This document shows positions 33,892 through 43,982 of a stretch of 64,000 nt of DNA, one piece after another. Each line of letters begins with the position of its first letter. The stretch's first letter is position 1. A program made the position numbers and the translations under genes. Below the pieces are notes generated by a model. That model saw only the letters and a list, made by a program, of their open reading frames with translations. It did not search any database and was not told the DNA's origin. This DNA is from Bermanella sp036960565 (GTDB lineage: Bacteria > Pseudomonadota > Gammaproteobacteria > Pseudomonadales > Oceanobacteraceae), in NCBI GenBank assembly GCA_036960565.1, contig JBALXQ010000011.1, positions 55,227 through 119,226 of the forward strand, written 5' to 3'.

Positions 33892-35913
33892 TCAAACCTG
33901 AAACCGCTCCAACTTCTCTTGCAACGACTCAGTTAGTGCCGTCACTTCTTTAATGGCCTTCACCGTATGCTCTGCATCTACTACTGTGGCGCGACCCAGT
34001 TCATTAATTTTTATTACGTTGCTATCGATGGCTTGGGCTACCTGAGTTTGTTCATCAGCCGAACTTGATATCTGACTATTGATAGCCGATATGGCATCTA
34101 CCATTTCTACAATCACTTCTAAAGCAGAACCCACTTTGCTGGATGACTCTACCGTTTCTTGGGCCATCTTATGGCTATTGCCCATAACATCCACTGCATT
34201 GCTAATACCGGAATGTAAGGAGGTCATTACCTCCTCAATCTCTTGCGCTGATCGTTGAGTACGGCTGGCAAGAGTACGTACTTCATCTGCGACCACTGCA
34301 AAACCACGGCCTTGCTCTCCTGCTCTTGCGGCCTCTATTGCTGCATTCAAAGCCAATAAATTAGTTTGTTCAGCTATGCCTTTGATCACGGCCAGCATGC
34401 TGCCTATATTACTGGAGTTCTCGGACAACTGATTAATCACATCGGTACTTTGCATGATTTCATCGGCAAGAGAATTAATCTGGGAAAGAGTTTCATCCAC
34501 TACCGTACTAGCAGCACCCGCCTGATTGGTGGCCTTAGAGGCAGAATCTGCAGCCTCCTTACTTTGTCTATTCACCTCTCCTGCCGATGCCGACATTTGC
34601 GTTACTGCAGATGCTACCTGTTCTGTTTGTTTAAGTTGTTCACTGGCGGCCCTATTACTTTGTTCGGCATTAGTGCCGACCTGATCCATCGCTAGGCCCA
34701 CATCGGAAGATGTTTTGTGTACGGCTTGAAGAAGTGTATGTATCTTTTCAACCATGACATTAAATTCACTGGTGAGCTCACCCATTTCATCTTTTGATTC
34801 CACCTCTACCCTGACGCGCATGTCACCATTAGATATTTCCTGGGCGGCATCAAAGAAATGTCCGACCGTGCTGCGTACCGACCAAAAAAACGCTGCATAT
34901 AAATAGACAATCAAAAGCATTACCAAGGAAATGGCCACCAATACAATTACAAATCGCTGGGTTAGTTCATCGATGCGTTTTTGAAGAATGTCATTAAGAC
35001 TTGGAATAGCAATATCCCTAACCTTTTTCAAACTGCCTACTTTCTCTATATAAAAATCACTATAACCCTGCCAACCTATATCTAGAGTAACAGCCGAAAT
35101 AATATCCTCATCCAATTTGAAACGAATGGCTTCTGCTTCTTGCTCTATATTAATAAACGCCTCTTTAAAACTTCTAAATAAGACGTTACCTTTCAATAGT
35201 GCATTATGATTTTTGGCCATGTTTTTACTAACAAGATCGACGTCATCATAGGTATCATTCAACAGGTCATAAGTGGCTGCCGCAATATTTTTTTGATGAA
35301 TAGAATACACGCCAACACTATGGGCCAAACCCAATGCCGAATGGTAAGAGGGGTAATCTGTCAGCATTAAATTCAATAGCAGCTGCACATCCTGATTCGT
35401 GTCTTGAGATATCCCAGAAATCTGGGCACTTTTTATAGCTAGAAATAACAAATCTTGTACAACCAGGTCATAACTCTTGTATTGATCTTTCACTGTTGGT
35501 TGATTGTTACCTGCGCCACGGCGTAATTTATCTTTCCAGTCATCTAATTTATTTTCAATATCTTGCGCCACTACTCCTGAGGGGTAATTTAATTTCAAGT
35601 TATCGAGTGCTTCAACTAATTGGCTTTCCACTTTATTGGTTTTAGCGGTTAACTCTGAATTGGGAAAAATAATTTCAACCGTGGCAAAATCACGGTATAG
35701 ATTGGCGTAATCCAACATCACGAGTACGTCTTCAATAACTTGAATAGAGTTTTTTTCTGTTTTTGATTTTTTAATGTGCTGATAAGTTTGATCAAGAATA
35801 GCGTAACTTAACAGAACCAGAGGAATGAAAAAGGTAAGGCTAATTACACCAAATTTTTTGGCGTAACTTAACCTATTCATAAAATTAATGGCGGGAGCTA
35901 ATAGACCGTACAC
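33892..35913 (-). CDS. Methyl-accepting chemotaxis protein (large helical sensor)
   Basis: This 673-residue chemoreceptor has TM1 at about 18-38 and a long, all-helical periplasmic domain of about 260 residues (roughly 40-305), resembling the nitrate/nitrite-sensor or helical-bimodular kind. TM2 (about 310-335), HAMP (about 340-395) and the signalling domain with GIAEQTNLLALNAAIEAARA follow. The GTG start at 35913 (MYGLLAPAINFMNRL) has AGGTGA just upstream. No CheR-binding tail was seen. Tip and cytoplasmic length class match the receptor at 22377, so both may feed one array. Confidence 0.92.
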   Translation of the reverse strand: MYGLLAPAINFMNRLSYAKKFGVISLTFFIPLVLLSYAILDQTYQHIKKSKTEKNSIQVIEDVLVMLDYANLYRDFATVEIIFPNSELTAKTNKVESQLVEALDNLKLNYPSGVVAQDIENKLDDWKDKLRRGAGNNQPTVKDQYKSYDLVVQDLLFLAIKSAQISGISQDTNQDVQLLLNLMLTDYPSYHSALGLAHSVGVYSIHQKNIAAATYDLLNDTYDDVDLVSKNMAKNHNALLKGNVLFRSFKEAFINIEQEAEAIRFKLDEDIISAVTLDIGWQGYSDFYIEKVGSLKKVRDIAIPSLNDILQKRIDELTQRFVIVLVAISLVMLLIVYLYAAFFWSVRSTVGHFFDAAQEISNGDMRVRVEVESKDEMGELTSEFNVMVEKIHTLLQAVHKTSSDVGLAMDQVGTNAEQSNRAASEQLKQTEQVASAVTQMSASAGEVNRQSKEAADSASKATNQAGAASTVVDETLSQINSLADEIMQSTDVINQLSENSSNIGSMLAVIKGIAEQTNLLALNAAIEAARAGEQGRGFAVVADEVRTLASRTQRSAQEIEEVMTSLHSGISNAVDVMGNSHKMAQETVESSSKVGSALEVIVEMVDAISAINSQISSSADEQTQVAQAIDSNVIKINELGRATVVDAEHTVKAIKEVTALTESLQEKLERFQV

Positions 35914-36046
35914 AATTCACCTAGCGTCTAATACTTATATTTAAAGTGTAGACGCTATTTGAAATCTGTTTGGCTGCCTTTTAGCCAGATCAAGCCATTA
36001 ACTTAATGAAGCAAGTGACACGATCCTGATACAAAAAGGCATTTAG

Positions 36047-36071
36047 CAGCTGACACCAAAGATGTCAGCTG
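36047..36071 (-). terminator. Candidate terminator downstream of aceF
   Basis: CAGCTGACA (36047-36055) and TGTCAGCTG (36063-36071) form a 9-bp stem. On the minus strand a T run appears only about nine bases later (CTTTTTG), so efficiency is uncertain. Confidence 0.5.
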
Positions 36072-36095
36072 GGTAAATACTTCTTTATCAATTTA

Positions 36096-37700
36096 TTACA
36101 AAAGCAAGTGACGAATGTCGCTTAGTAACTGACATAAGTAGCGGGTGAATTGCGCAGCTTGTGCCCCATCAATCACACGGTGATCGTAAGAAACACTTAA
36201 TGGCAACATAAGCCTTGGTTCAAAGCTTGAGCCGTTCCAAACAGGCTTCATAGCAGCCTTGCTAACACCTAGAATCGCTACCTGTGGTGCATTCACGATA
36301 GGCGTAAAGGCTGTTCCGCCAATGCCACCCAAACTAGAAATCGTAAAGCTGGCACCCATCATGGCATCCATGGGAAGTTTCTTCTCTCGGGCTTTTTTGG
36401 CAAGCGCAGAACTTTCTTTAGCAAAATCAATTAAGCCTTTGCTTTGTGCCTGCTTAATCACCGGCACCATTAAGCCATCTGGGGTATCCACTGCCACCGC
36501 AATATTGTAATACTGCTTTAGGATCAACGTGTCGCCGTTAGGGCCAAGAGATGAATTGAACTGTGGAAACTTCTGTAAGGCCACAGCACACGCTTTTAAA
36601 ATAAAGGCCAAGGGCGATACTTTCACCCCGTCCTCTAATTGCGAACTCATGTCACCCTTACGGTAGGCTTCCAAATCGGTAATGTCGGCTTCATCAAACT
36701 GCGTTACTTGTGGAATCGTGGTCCAGCTTTGCACCATATTTCTAGCGGTAACCTGTTTAATTTTACTTAAACCCAGCTCACTTATGTCACCATGGCGAGA
36801 GAAATCTTCATCACTGCCTTTTATGGTGGTGGCCGCAGGTGTAGCAGCTGGTGCATTAACACGCTGCTTAACAAAGGCTTGCACGTCTTCTTTTAGGATA
36901 CGAGCGCGCGGACCACTGCCTTTCACTTGCGCTAAGTCTACGCCAAATTCACGAGCCACTTTACGCACTGCTGGACCGGCATGAATCTCTGATGATGAAT
37001 TTTGAACTTCAGGTGTTGCCACAGGCTTTGCAGGGCTGGCCGGTGCCGCACTAGTAGCAGAAGCCAGAGCTTGTGGTGCAGATTGAGCGACTGCAGGAGC
37101 CGGTGCGCTGGGCGCTGCTTGGCTCACCACTTTCATGGTGGCAACAACATCGCCTTCATTAACCTTATCGCCCACTGCCACATTCATAGACACAAGGGTT
37201 CCTGCTTTTTCAACAGGAATGTCCATGCTCGCTTTATCCGATTCTAAAATCAGTAAGCTTTCTTCAGCATCAAGTTTGTCACCAATATTGGCCACCAACT
37301 CAATCACTTCCACTTGCTCAAGGCCACCTAAATCGGGCACGCGTACTTCAATGACTTGTTCTGTGGCCGGTGCTGGCGCAGCGCTCACTGCAGGTGCTTC
37401 GACAACCGATTCAACAACGGGTTCGACAGCTTCAGGTGTGCTAACCACTTCAGGCTCAGCACCTTGCGCTTCCATCATGGCGATAGGAGAGCCGCTATTC
37501 ACTTTATCGCCAATCGAGACCAATAAGCTATGAACGGTACCATCCATGGGAGCCGGAACTTCCATAGTTGCTTTGTCACTCTCAAGTACCACCAAGGCTT
37601 CTTCGGCAGTAATTCCATCACCTGGTTGAACGCAAATTTCGATGACTTCTACTTCATCCATTCCGCCCAAATCTGGCACAGTTACTTGTATTTGACCCAT
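36096..37700 (-). CDS. aceF: Pyruvate dehydrogenase E2, dihydrolipoamide acetyltransferase
   Basis: E2 is the core of the pyruvate dehydrogenase complex, which makes acetyl-CoA. The 534-residue chain has two lipoyl domains with lipoylation lysines in LESDKATM (about 1-80) and LESDKASM (about 120-195). Ala/Pro-rich linkers, an E1/E3-binding domain (AGPAVRKVAREFGVDLAQVK) and the catalytic domain with SYDHRVIDGAQAAQF follow. Two lipoyl domains rather than three is common outside enterobacteria. It is downstream of aceE; lpd is not in the window. Confidence 0.96.
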   Translation of the reverse strand: MGQIQVTVPDLGGMDEVEVIEICVQPGDGITAEEALVVLESDKATMEVPAPMDGTVHSLLVSIGDKVNSGSPIAMMEAQGAEPEVVSTPEAVEPVVESVVEAPAVSAAPAPATEQVIEVRVPDLGGLEQVEVIELVANIGDKLDAEESLLILESDKASMDIPVEKAGTLVSMNVAVGDKVNEGDVVATMKVVSQAAPSAPAPAVAQSAPQALASATSAAPASPAKPVATPEVQNSSSEIHAGPAVRKVAREFGVDLAQVKGSGPRARILKEDVQAFVKQRVNAPAATPAATTIKGSDEDFSRHGDISELGLSKIKQVTARNMVQSWTTIPQVTQFDEADITDLEAYRKGDMSSQLEDGVKVSPLAFILKACAVALQKFPQFNSSLGPNGDTLILKQYYNIAVAVDTPDGLMVPVIKQAQSKGLIDFAKESSALAKKAREKKLPMDAMMGASFTISSLGGIGGTAFTPIVNAPQVAILGVSKAAMKPVWNGSSFEPRLMLPLSVSYDHRVIDGAQAAQFTRYLCQLLSDIRHLLL

Positions 37701-37786
37701 GCCACCTTCCTCAATAATTTTTTTGATTTTAAATTTGCCACAATCTTTCCACCTACATTAAAATTTAATGTTTAATTTTTTAAATG

Positions 37787-37810
37787 GACTAACTCCTGGA
37801 GGAGTTAGTC
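37787..37810 (-). repeat. Hairpin between aceE and aceF
   Basis: GACTAACTCC (37787-37796) and GGAGTTAGTC (37801-37810) form a perfect 10-bp stem with a TGGA loop. No T run follows on the minus strand, so it more likely stabilises or processes the mRNA, setting aceE/aceF ratios, than terminates it. Confidence 0.55.
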
Positions 37811-37829
37811 GGTTATTTAATTTAAAAAA

Positions 37830-40520
37830 TTAATTGTAAAGTGGATCCAACTTGTCGCTATCAATCTTGTAAGTTTTCAACGCTTTGGTTAATACCGCAG
37901 GCTTAATCTTGTCTTCTTTCAATAGCGCAGTCAGTGCGGCAATCACAATGAAGTAACGATCGACTTCAAAGAAGTGACGTAATTTCTCACGGCTATCACT
38001 GCGGCCAAATCCATCGGTGCCCAAAGTCACGTAGGTTTTACCTTCTGGCATGTAAGCGCGAATTTGCTCGCTGTATTGCTTCATGTAATCGGTGGCGCAT
38101 ACTACTGGGCCTTGAGTATCTTTTAGACATTGTGTCACGTAAGACTCTTTGGCATTCGATTTAGGGTTCAACATATTTTCACGTTCAACCTGACGGCCTT
38201 CACGAGTCAATTCGTTGATACTTGGCGCACTCCAAACATCGGCCTGCACATCAAAATCATTTAGCAGCATTTCTTGCGCGGCCAGTACTTCGTTTAAGAT
38301 GGTACCGCTGCCCATAAGCTGAACATTAAGTGATGCATCTACACCAGGCTTAAGTAAGTACAAGCCTTTCTTAATGCCTTCTTCTGCGCCTTTTGGCATA
38401 GGAAGCTGCACGTAGTTTTCGTTCATGACCGTGATGTAATAAAACACACGCTCACTCTCTTGATACATACGACGCAAACCATCTTGAATAATAACGGCTA
38501 ATTCAAAGGCAAAGGTTGGATCATAGGTCACACAGTTTGGAATGGTGTTGGCCAAAATATGGCTGTGACCATCCTGATGCTGCAAACCTTCGCCATTCAA
38601 TGTGGTGCGGCCCGCGGTGGCACCAATTAGGAAACCTTGTGCTTGGCAATCACCCGCTGCCCAAGATAAATCGCCCACACGTTGGAAACCAAACATGCTG
38701 TAGAAGATGTAAAACGGCACCATTGGCTTATCGTAGTTACTGTAAGCAGTGGCAGCCGATAACCAAGCAGAGAATGCACCGGCTTCGTTAATACCTTCCT
38801 CTAGAATGCGGCCTTGCTTATCTTCTTTGTAATACATCATTTGGCCAAAATCGACTGGCTCGTATAACTGACCTTCAGCACTGTAGATACCAATTTGACG
38901 GAACAAGCCTTCCATACCAAATGTACGGGCTTCATCTGGAACAATCGGAACTACACGCTCGCCCATGGCTTTATCTTTAGCCAAGGTGGTAAGAATTCGA
39001 ACAAACGCCATGGTGCTGGAAATAGAGCGTTCACCGCTGCCTTCTAACTGCGCTTTAAAGGCGCTTAATTCAGGTACCGGTAATGGATCGGTATTTTCAG
39101 TACGCACCGGCATGTAACCGCCAAGACTTTCACGACGCTTACGCATGTAAATCATTTCGGCGCTGTCTTCTGGAGGTCGGTAATAAGGCACGTCTTTAAG
39201 TTCAGAATCAGTAATAGGGATAGCGAAACGATCACGGAAACCTTTCAAGCTTTCCATGTCTAGTTTCTTAACCGAGTGTGCGTCCATCTTGCCTTCTGCG
39301 GAATCTCCCATGCCGTAACCTTTCACGGTGTGAGCTAGGATAACCGTAGGCTGACCTTTATGGTTCACGGCTGCATGGTATGCAGCGTAAACCTTGTAAG
39401 GATCGTGACCACCACGGTTTAGGGCGAAGACTTCCTCATCGCTCATGCCGGCAATCATTTCTTCTAATTCTGGCGAGTCACCAAAGAAATGCTTCTTGGT
39501 ATATGCACCGCCTTTAGATTTGTAGTTTTGGAATTCGCCATCCACTACTTCATCCATGCGTTTTTGCATGAGACCGTTTTTATCTTTAGCAAATAAAGGA
39601 TCCCAATGACGACCCCATACCACTTTAATCACGTTCCAACCTGCACCGCGGAATGTGCCTTCTAACTCTTGGATAATTTTACCGTTACCACGTACAGGGC
39701 CATCAAGACGCTGTAGGTTACAGTTCACCACAAAAATTAGGTTTTCTAGTTTTTCACGACCAGCAAGGGAAATAGCCCCTAATGATTCTGGCTCGTCACA
39801 CTCACCATCTCCCAAGAATGCCCAAACCTTACGATCCAACCTAGGTGATAAATTACGAGCCGACATGTAACGCATAAAATGCGCTTGATAAATAGCTTGT
39901 AGTGGACCCAGACCCATAGATACGGTTGGGAACTGCCAATAGTCAGGCATTAAGCGTGGATGAGGGTAAGAGCTTAAACCCTCGCCATCGACTTCGCGGC
40001 GGAAGTTTTCTAATTGTTTGGTATCAATGCGTCCTTCAAGGAAGCTACGTGCATAAATACCAGGGGATATGTGCCCTTGGTAATACACTAGATCACCATG
40101 TGGCGATTCACTGCTGGCCTTATTTGGTGCGCGGAAGAAGTAGTTAAAACCTACATCGTATAACGTGGCGCTAGAAGCAAAGCTTGAAATGTGCCCGCCT
40201 AAGTCATCGCCACTTTGGTTAGCTCGCACTACCATAGCCAAAGCGTTCCAACGAATTAATGAACGAATACGACGCTCTAAAAATAAGTCCCCTGGCATTT
40301 TCGCTTCTTCACCCAACGGGATGGTGTTGCGATAGGGCGTGGTATACGCATAGAGAAGCGGCAGTCCGTTTCGCGTTGCGCGTTCAGACAATCGCTCTAA
40401 TAAAAAGCGAGCACGATCAATGCCTTCCTCACGAATTACACTGTCAATGGACTCGAGCCATTCTTGAGTTTCATTTGGATCTAAATCTTGTTTTTGTTCT
40501 TTATCCGAAGAATCCATCAT
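37830..40520 (-). CDS. aceE: Pyruvate dehydrogenase E1 (homodimeric type)
   Basis: This 896-residue thiamine-diphosphate enzyme decarboxylates pyruvate and acetylates E2. The ThDP/magnesium motif is GDGECDEPES (about 231-240); further blocks are VVNCNLQRLDGPVRGNGK and TDGFGRSDSREKLRHFFEVD. The length and single chain match the gammaproteobacterial AceE, not the alpha/beta form. The start has TAAGGTAGGA upstream. About 260 bp separate it from btuF; no clear PdhR operator was identified there. Confidence 0.97.
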   Translation of the reverse strand: MMDSSDKEQKQDLDPNETQEWLESIDSVIREEGIDRARFLLERLSERATRNGLPLLYAYTTPYRNTIPLGEEAKMPGDLFLERRIRSLIRWNALAMVVRANQSGDDLGGHISSFASSATLYDVGFNYFFRAPNKASSESPHGDLVYYQGHISPGIYARSFLEGRIDTKQLENFRREVDGEGLSSYPHPRLMPDYWQFPTVSMGLGPLQAIYQAHFMRYMSARNLSPRLDRKVWAFLGDGECDEPESLGAISLAGREKLENLIFVVNCNLQRLDGPVRGNGKIIQELEGTFRGAGWNVIKVVWGRHWDPLFAKDKNGLMQKRMDEVVDGEFQNYKSKGGAYTKKHFFGDSPELEEMIAGMSDEEVFALNRGGHDPYKVYAAYHAAVNHKGQPTVILAHTVKGYGMGDSAEGKMDAHSVKKLDMESLKGFRDRFAIPITDSELKDVPYYRPPEDSAEMIYMRKRRESLGGYMPVRTENTDPLPVPELSAFKAQLEGSGERSISSTMAFVRILTTLAKDKAMGERVVPIVPDEARTFGMEGLFRQIGIYSAEGQLYEPVDFGQMMYYKEDKQGRILEEGINEAGAFSAWLSAATAYSNYDKPMVPFYIFYSMFGFQRVGDLSWAAGDCQAQGFLIGATAGRTTLNGEGLQHQDGHSHILANTIPNCVTYDPTFAFELAVIIQDGLRRMYQESERVFYYITVMNENYVQLPMPKGAEEGIKKGLYLLKPGVDASLNVQLMGSGTILNEVLAAQEMLLNDFDVQADVWSAPSINELTREGRQVERENMLNPKSNAKESYVTQCLKDTQGPVVCATDYMKQYSEQIRAYMPEGKTYVTLGTDGFGRSDSREKLRHFFEVDRYFIVIAALTALLKEDKIKPAVLTKALKTYKIDSDKLDPLYN

Positions 40521-40781
40521 TCCTACCTTACCGAATAACTGATTATGAAAAGTATAGACAAATAAATCCTATAGACGGATTTAACCTTAGACAAGGCATT
40601 TTACGCCAAAGTTGACCAAATAGTCAGGAAAAGTTGCAAATGGTATTAACGATTTCTACTTATGCGAAGTTTGTATAAGAATTTTCCACAATGAGAAATA
40701 TTGCAAGCCTGAATAGTACCCGCCCACCTGAAAGAGTTTCACATAATGAAATTCATTACAGCAAGTTGAACGGAATAATTT

Positions 40782-41624
40782 TCAGTCGTTAGGATAAATG
40801 GCATCACACACGGATTGCGCGCCTTTTAATATTTGCGGAACGGGTCTGGCCAAATCATCGGAATGCACCCAGTAAACTCGATTATTTTTTACCGCTGGAA
40901 TGCTTTGCCACGTGCGCCAATAATTTTTAGAATCCTCTGTGGGTGAAGGGCCACTGTAAATAATGACATCTGGACTCATAGCAATAACAGATTCGATGGA
41001 TATTTGTGGCACCGGCATAGATAGCGGCCCAAAAATATTTTGCCCACCACACAACTCAATCACCTGATGAATAAGATTGTCTTTATTAAGTGTCATAAGT
41101 GGTTTTAGCCAAGCCTGAAAAAAGACTTTGGGTCTATTAAGTGACTTCCCTTGATAGCGCAACTTCATAGCCTGCCATTTTTCTATAAAGTCATTAGCCT
41201 TTTGCTTAGCAATTTCTTCTTTACCAACCCAACCACCAATGCGAATAAGTTGATCAAACACATCCTGTGCCGTGGCCGGATCGCTATAGCGCACCTTTAC
41301 CCCGAGCTTTTCCAACTTATCTATTTGTGGCGCCATAGCCGAACCGGGAATGGCCACAATGAAGTCGGGCTTTAGCGCTAATATTCGCTCCACCGATACA
41401 CTGTTATAACCTCCAATTCGTTCTATTTCTTTTGCCGCTTCAGGATAGTTAGAGTAATCGACTGTGCCCACAACCAGGTGTCCGGCCCCCACTTCAAAAA
41501 ATAATTCTGTAATGTGAGGGGCCAGAGTAATGATGCGTAAATCTTTAGCGTTAACGTGAAAGCTGCCACATAAAAGCATTAATCCTACGCAGCCAAAAAG
41601 GATTTTTTCTATTAGTTTAACCAT
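40782..41624 (-). CDS. btuF: Periplasmic cobalamin-binding protein BtuF
   Basis: This 280-residue substrate-binding protein delivers B12 to an ABC importer. It has a signal peptide (about 1-26), then RIITLAPHITELFFEVGAG and GGYNSVSVERILALKPD, as in BtuF and related class III binding proteins. Its neighbours are nucleotide-loop assembly genes, which supports B12 or cobinamide over siderophore. It overlaps cobC by 8 bp. The permease and ATPase (btuC, btuD) are not in the window. Confidence 0.88.
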   Translation of the reverse strand: MVKLIEKILFGCVGLMLLCGSFHVNAKDLRIITLAPHITELFFEVGAGHLVVGTVDYSNYPEAAKEIERIGGYNSVSVERILALKPDFIVAIPGSAMAPQIDKLEKLGVKVRYSDPATAQDVFDQLIRIGGWVGKEEIAKQKANDFIEKWQAMKLRYQGKSLNRPKVFFQAWLKPLMTLNKDNLIHQVIELCGGQNIFGPLSMPVPQISIESVIAMSPDVIIYSGPSPTEDSKNYWRTWQSIPAVKNNRVYWVHSDDLARPVPQILKGAQSVCDAIYPND

Positions 41625-42201
41625 GAGTCATCAACTGGTAATGGTAAGGTTCTTTCTCATTAATCTTAATCTGGGAGCGACATGCAAAAGGCACATCTAA
41701 TCGATTAATATTTTTAAATGGCAGCCCCAACACTTCTTTAAGTAACATACGAATGACACCGCCATGACACACCACTAAGATTTTCTCTTCAGGTCTTGCC
41801 AAACAACCAAACCAAGCCTTCAACACCCTGGATTCAAAATCCATGATACTTTCGCCTTCAGGGGCAACAAAATTCATGGGATCGTCCCACATACCTTTAA
41901 TACGTTCGAAGTCTTCTTTAAACACGGTATCCATGTTTTGATTTTCCCAAACACCAAAATCAAACTCTTGTAGGTCTGCGCTTACCACCAGTGGGATACC
42001 CTGTTTTTCTGCCAGCGCTTCTGCAAATTGGTGGCAACGAGACAATGGACTAGAAATAATCAGGTCCCATGTTTTACCTTCGGTGGCCGCGTTTGCTTGC
42101 TGCCAGCCCAATTCAGTTAGTTCATGATCGGTACGGCCGCGAAAAACGTTACCACCAGCAGGTTCACCATGACGCAGTAAATCCAGCGTTTTAAATTTCA
42201 T
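41617..42201 (-). CDS. cobC: Alpha-ribazole phosphatase, histidine phosphatase family
   Basis: The 194-residue protein carries the phosphoglycerate-mutase-like motif LLRHGEPAGGNVFRGRTDHELTELG (catalytic His about residue 11) and the second-His block VVCHGGVIRMLL. In cobalamin assembly it removes phosphate from alpha-ribazole phosphate or cobalamin phosphate. Its place between cobT and btuF supports this role within a promiscuous family. It overlaps cobT by 4 bp, with AAAAGGAATCACT before the ATG. Confidence 0.88.
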   Translation of the reverse strand: MKFKTLDLLRHGEPAGGNVFRGRTDHELTELGWQQANAATEGKTWDLIISSPLSRCHQFAEALAEKQGIPLVVSADLQEFDFGVWENQNMDTVFKEDFERIKGMWDDPMNFVAPEGESIMDFESRVLKAWFGCLARPEEKILVVCHGGVIRMLLKEVLGLPFKNINRLDVPFACRSQIKINEKEPYHYQLMTHG

Positions 42202-43244
42202 AGTGATTCCTTTTCACTCACGCCAGCCTGAGCAAACGTTGCCATCTCGTTATGCAGTGCCAAGGCACTTTGCAATAAACTCACTACCAGTGCCGCACCA
42301 CTGCCCTCACCCAGACGCATTCCAATATTTAGTAAGGGACGAGCTTGCAATGCCGCCAATACTTTTTGATGGCCAGCCTCAGCACTTTCATGGCTGTATA
42401 GAAGCCAAGGGGAGATACTTGGGTTAATCGCCACCGCCATTAGCGCTGCAACCGAACTGATAAAGCCATCCACCAGCACAGGGATACGCAACTGGGCGCA
42501 ACGGATATAAGCCCCTACTAAGCCAGCAATTTCAAAACCACCCAGGTTTTGCAGTTGTGTCATGGGCTCACTAGAAGTATGAAGTGCCAATGCCTGGCTA
42601 ATTAATTTAATTTTAATGGGCAACTGCTCTTCACTGATCCCTGTTCCCAATCCCACTAGATCTTTCACTGGCACCTTTAAGTTGGCCGCGGCCAAAGCGG
42701 AAGCTGAACTGGTATTTCCAATGCCCATCTCGCCGCCGATAAATAACTGACTGCTCTTTTCTTTCGCTCGCTGCGCTGCGCTTTGCCCTTGAGCTAAAGC
42801 CATCTCTAGCTGTTCATTGTTCATGGCCGATGCAACTGAAAAGTCTGCTGTGCCTGGTGCTATTCGAGCATCGATAATTTGCGCATGGTCATCCACTTCA
42901 AATAAAGTACCTAGGTTCACTACTTCAAATTGTGCATTTAGCCTTCGGGCCAATACCGAGATCGCGGCTCCACCTGTGGCAAAATTCTTAACCATTTCAG
43001 TGGTAACAGCTTGAGGGAAGGCCGACACCCCTTGCGCAGCAATGCCATGATCACCTGCAAAAACACTAATATAAACACGCTCAAGTTCTGGCTTTACTAC
43101 ACCCTGAAAACTCGCCATTTTGAGCGCAATACCTTCAAGTGCGCCCAAAGCACCTGGCGGCTTAGTAAGCGTTAACTGATGGGCACCGGCTTTTTCCAGC
43201 ATTTGTTGATTAACGCCCGGGGCCTCTTGTAAATACCAGGACAT
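42198..43244 (-). CDS. cobT: Nicotinate-nucleotide-dimethylbenzimidazole phosphoribosyltransferase
   Basis: This 348-residue enzyme makes alpha-ribazole phosphate from dimethylbenzimidazole and nicotinate mononucleotide. Its signature segments are KPPGALGALEGIA, FAGDHGIAAQGVSAFPQAVT, GEMGIGNTSSASALAA, the later VDGFISSVAALMA, and a C-terminal GMRLGEGSGAALV. An excellent ribosome site (AAGGAGCATGAT) precedes the ATG. It follows cobU by 60 bp. Confidence 0.95.
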   Translation of the reverse strand: MSWYLQEAPGVNQQMLEKAGAHQLTLTKPPGALGALEGIALKMASFQGVVKPELERVYISVFAGDHGIAAQGVSAFPQAVTTEMVKNFATGGAAISVLARRLNAQFEVVNLGTLFEVDDHAQIIDARIAPGTADFSVASAMNNEQLEMALAQGQSAAQRAKEKSSQLFIGGEMGIGNTSSASALAAANLKVPVKDLVGLGTGISEEQLPIKIKLISQALALHTSSEPMTQLQNLGGFEIAGLVGAYIRCAQLRIPVLVDGFISSVAALMAVAINPSISPWLLYSHESAEAGHQKVLAALQARPLLNIGMRLGEGSGAALVVSLLQSALALHNEMATFAQAGVSEKESL

Positions 43245-43304
43245 ATCATGCTCCTTAAAATTGCTTTAATTTGAACGAAAAGATAAACCCAAAAACAATC
43301 ATTT

Positions 43305-43871
43305 TTAGGCTGTGCTTTTAACCGCTAAAGGCAAGCCCGCCACCATTAAAGTGACATGATCGGCTTGCTGAGCAATACGTTGGTGCAAACGCCCCAGTTC
43401 ATCCACATATGCACGACTAAGCTCGCCCATGGGTACCACGCCCATGGATATTTCATTGGAAACCAAGAGAACTCTGCCACTTACCTTTTTTAATGCGTCC
43501 AGCAGAATGTCTATTTGCCCAGGAATATCTAGCTTTTCTTGTAGTAGGTTCATCATCCATAGAGTAAGACAATCCACCAACATCACATTTCCTTCGGTGC
43601 TGTTTTCTAGGATGGTTTGGGGCAACAGGAGCGGCTCCTCTATGCTTTGCCAATGGGCTGGGCGATCAGCCTGATGCTGTTGAATACGCCTAGCCATTTC
43701 ATCGTCGTAAGCTTGTGCGGTAGCCACGTAAACAACCTGTAGCCCACTGTCTTTAGCCATTTGTTCGGCATAACCGCTTTTACCTGAACGGGCACCACCC
43801 AATACCAAGTGCAAACTTGAACTAGCTATGGGGTTATTCAATTTATCTTGTGTCACGAGGCGATTAATCAC
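43305..43871 (-). CDS. cobU: Adenosylcobinamide kinase / guanylyltransferase
   Basis: This 188-residue bifunctional enzyme phosphorylates adenosylcobinamide and attaches GMP. It has the P-loop GGARSGKS (about 26-33), then VYVATAQAYDDEMARRIQQH with the guanylylated His region, and VSNEISMGVVPMGELSRAYVDELG. The start at GTG (43871) is not well supported by a ribosome site; a start closer to LHLVLGG is possible. It is first in the cobU-cobT-cobC-btuF unit. No cobS is adjacent. Confidence 0.9.
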   Translation of the reverse strand: MINRLVTQDKLNNPIASSSLHLVLGGARSGKSGYAEQMAKDSGLQVVYVATAQAYDDEMARRIQQHQADRPAHWQSIEEPLLLPQTILENSTEGNVMLVDCLTLWMMNLLQEKLDIPGQIDILLDALKKVSGRVLLVSNEISMGVVPMGELSRAYVDELGRLHQRIAQQADHVTLMVAGLPLAVKSTA

Positions 43872-43982
43872 TTAGGTGGTCAATGAGATTTAAAGCGCTA
43901 ATATTATAGGGTATGGCCTATTTGGTATAGGCAGAGTAAGTCAGATTCAGAACTTGTTTGGCGCCAAATTTCAGGAGAATGC

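Noticed and set aside
43872..43982. Cobalamin riboswitch upstream of cobU
   Set aside because: No CCCCCGCAACGG core or B12 box could be found in the short gap.
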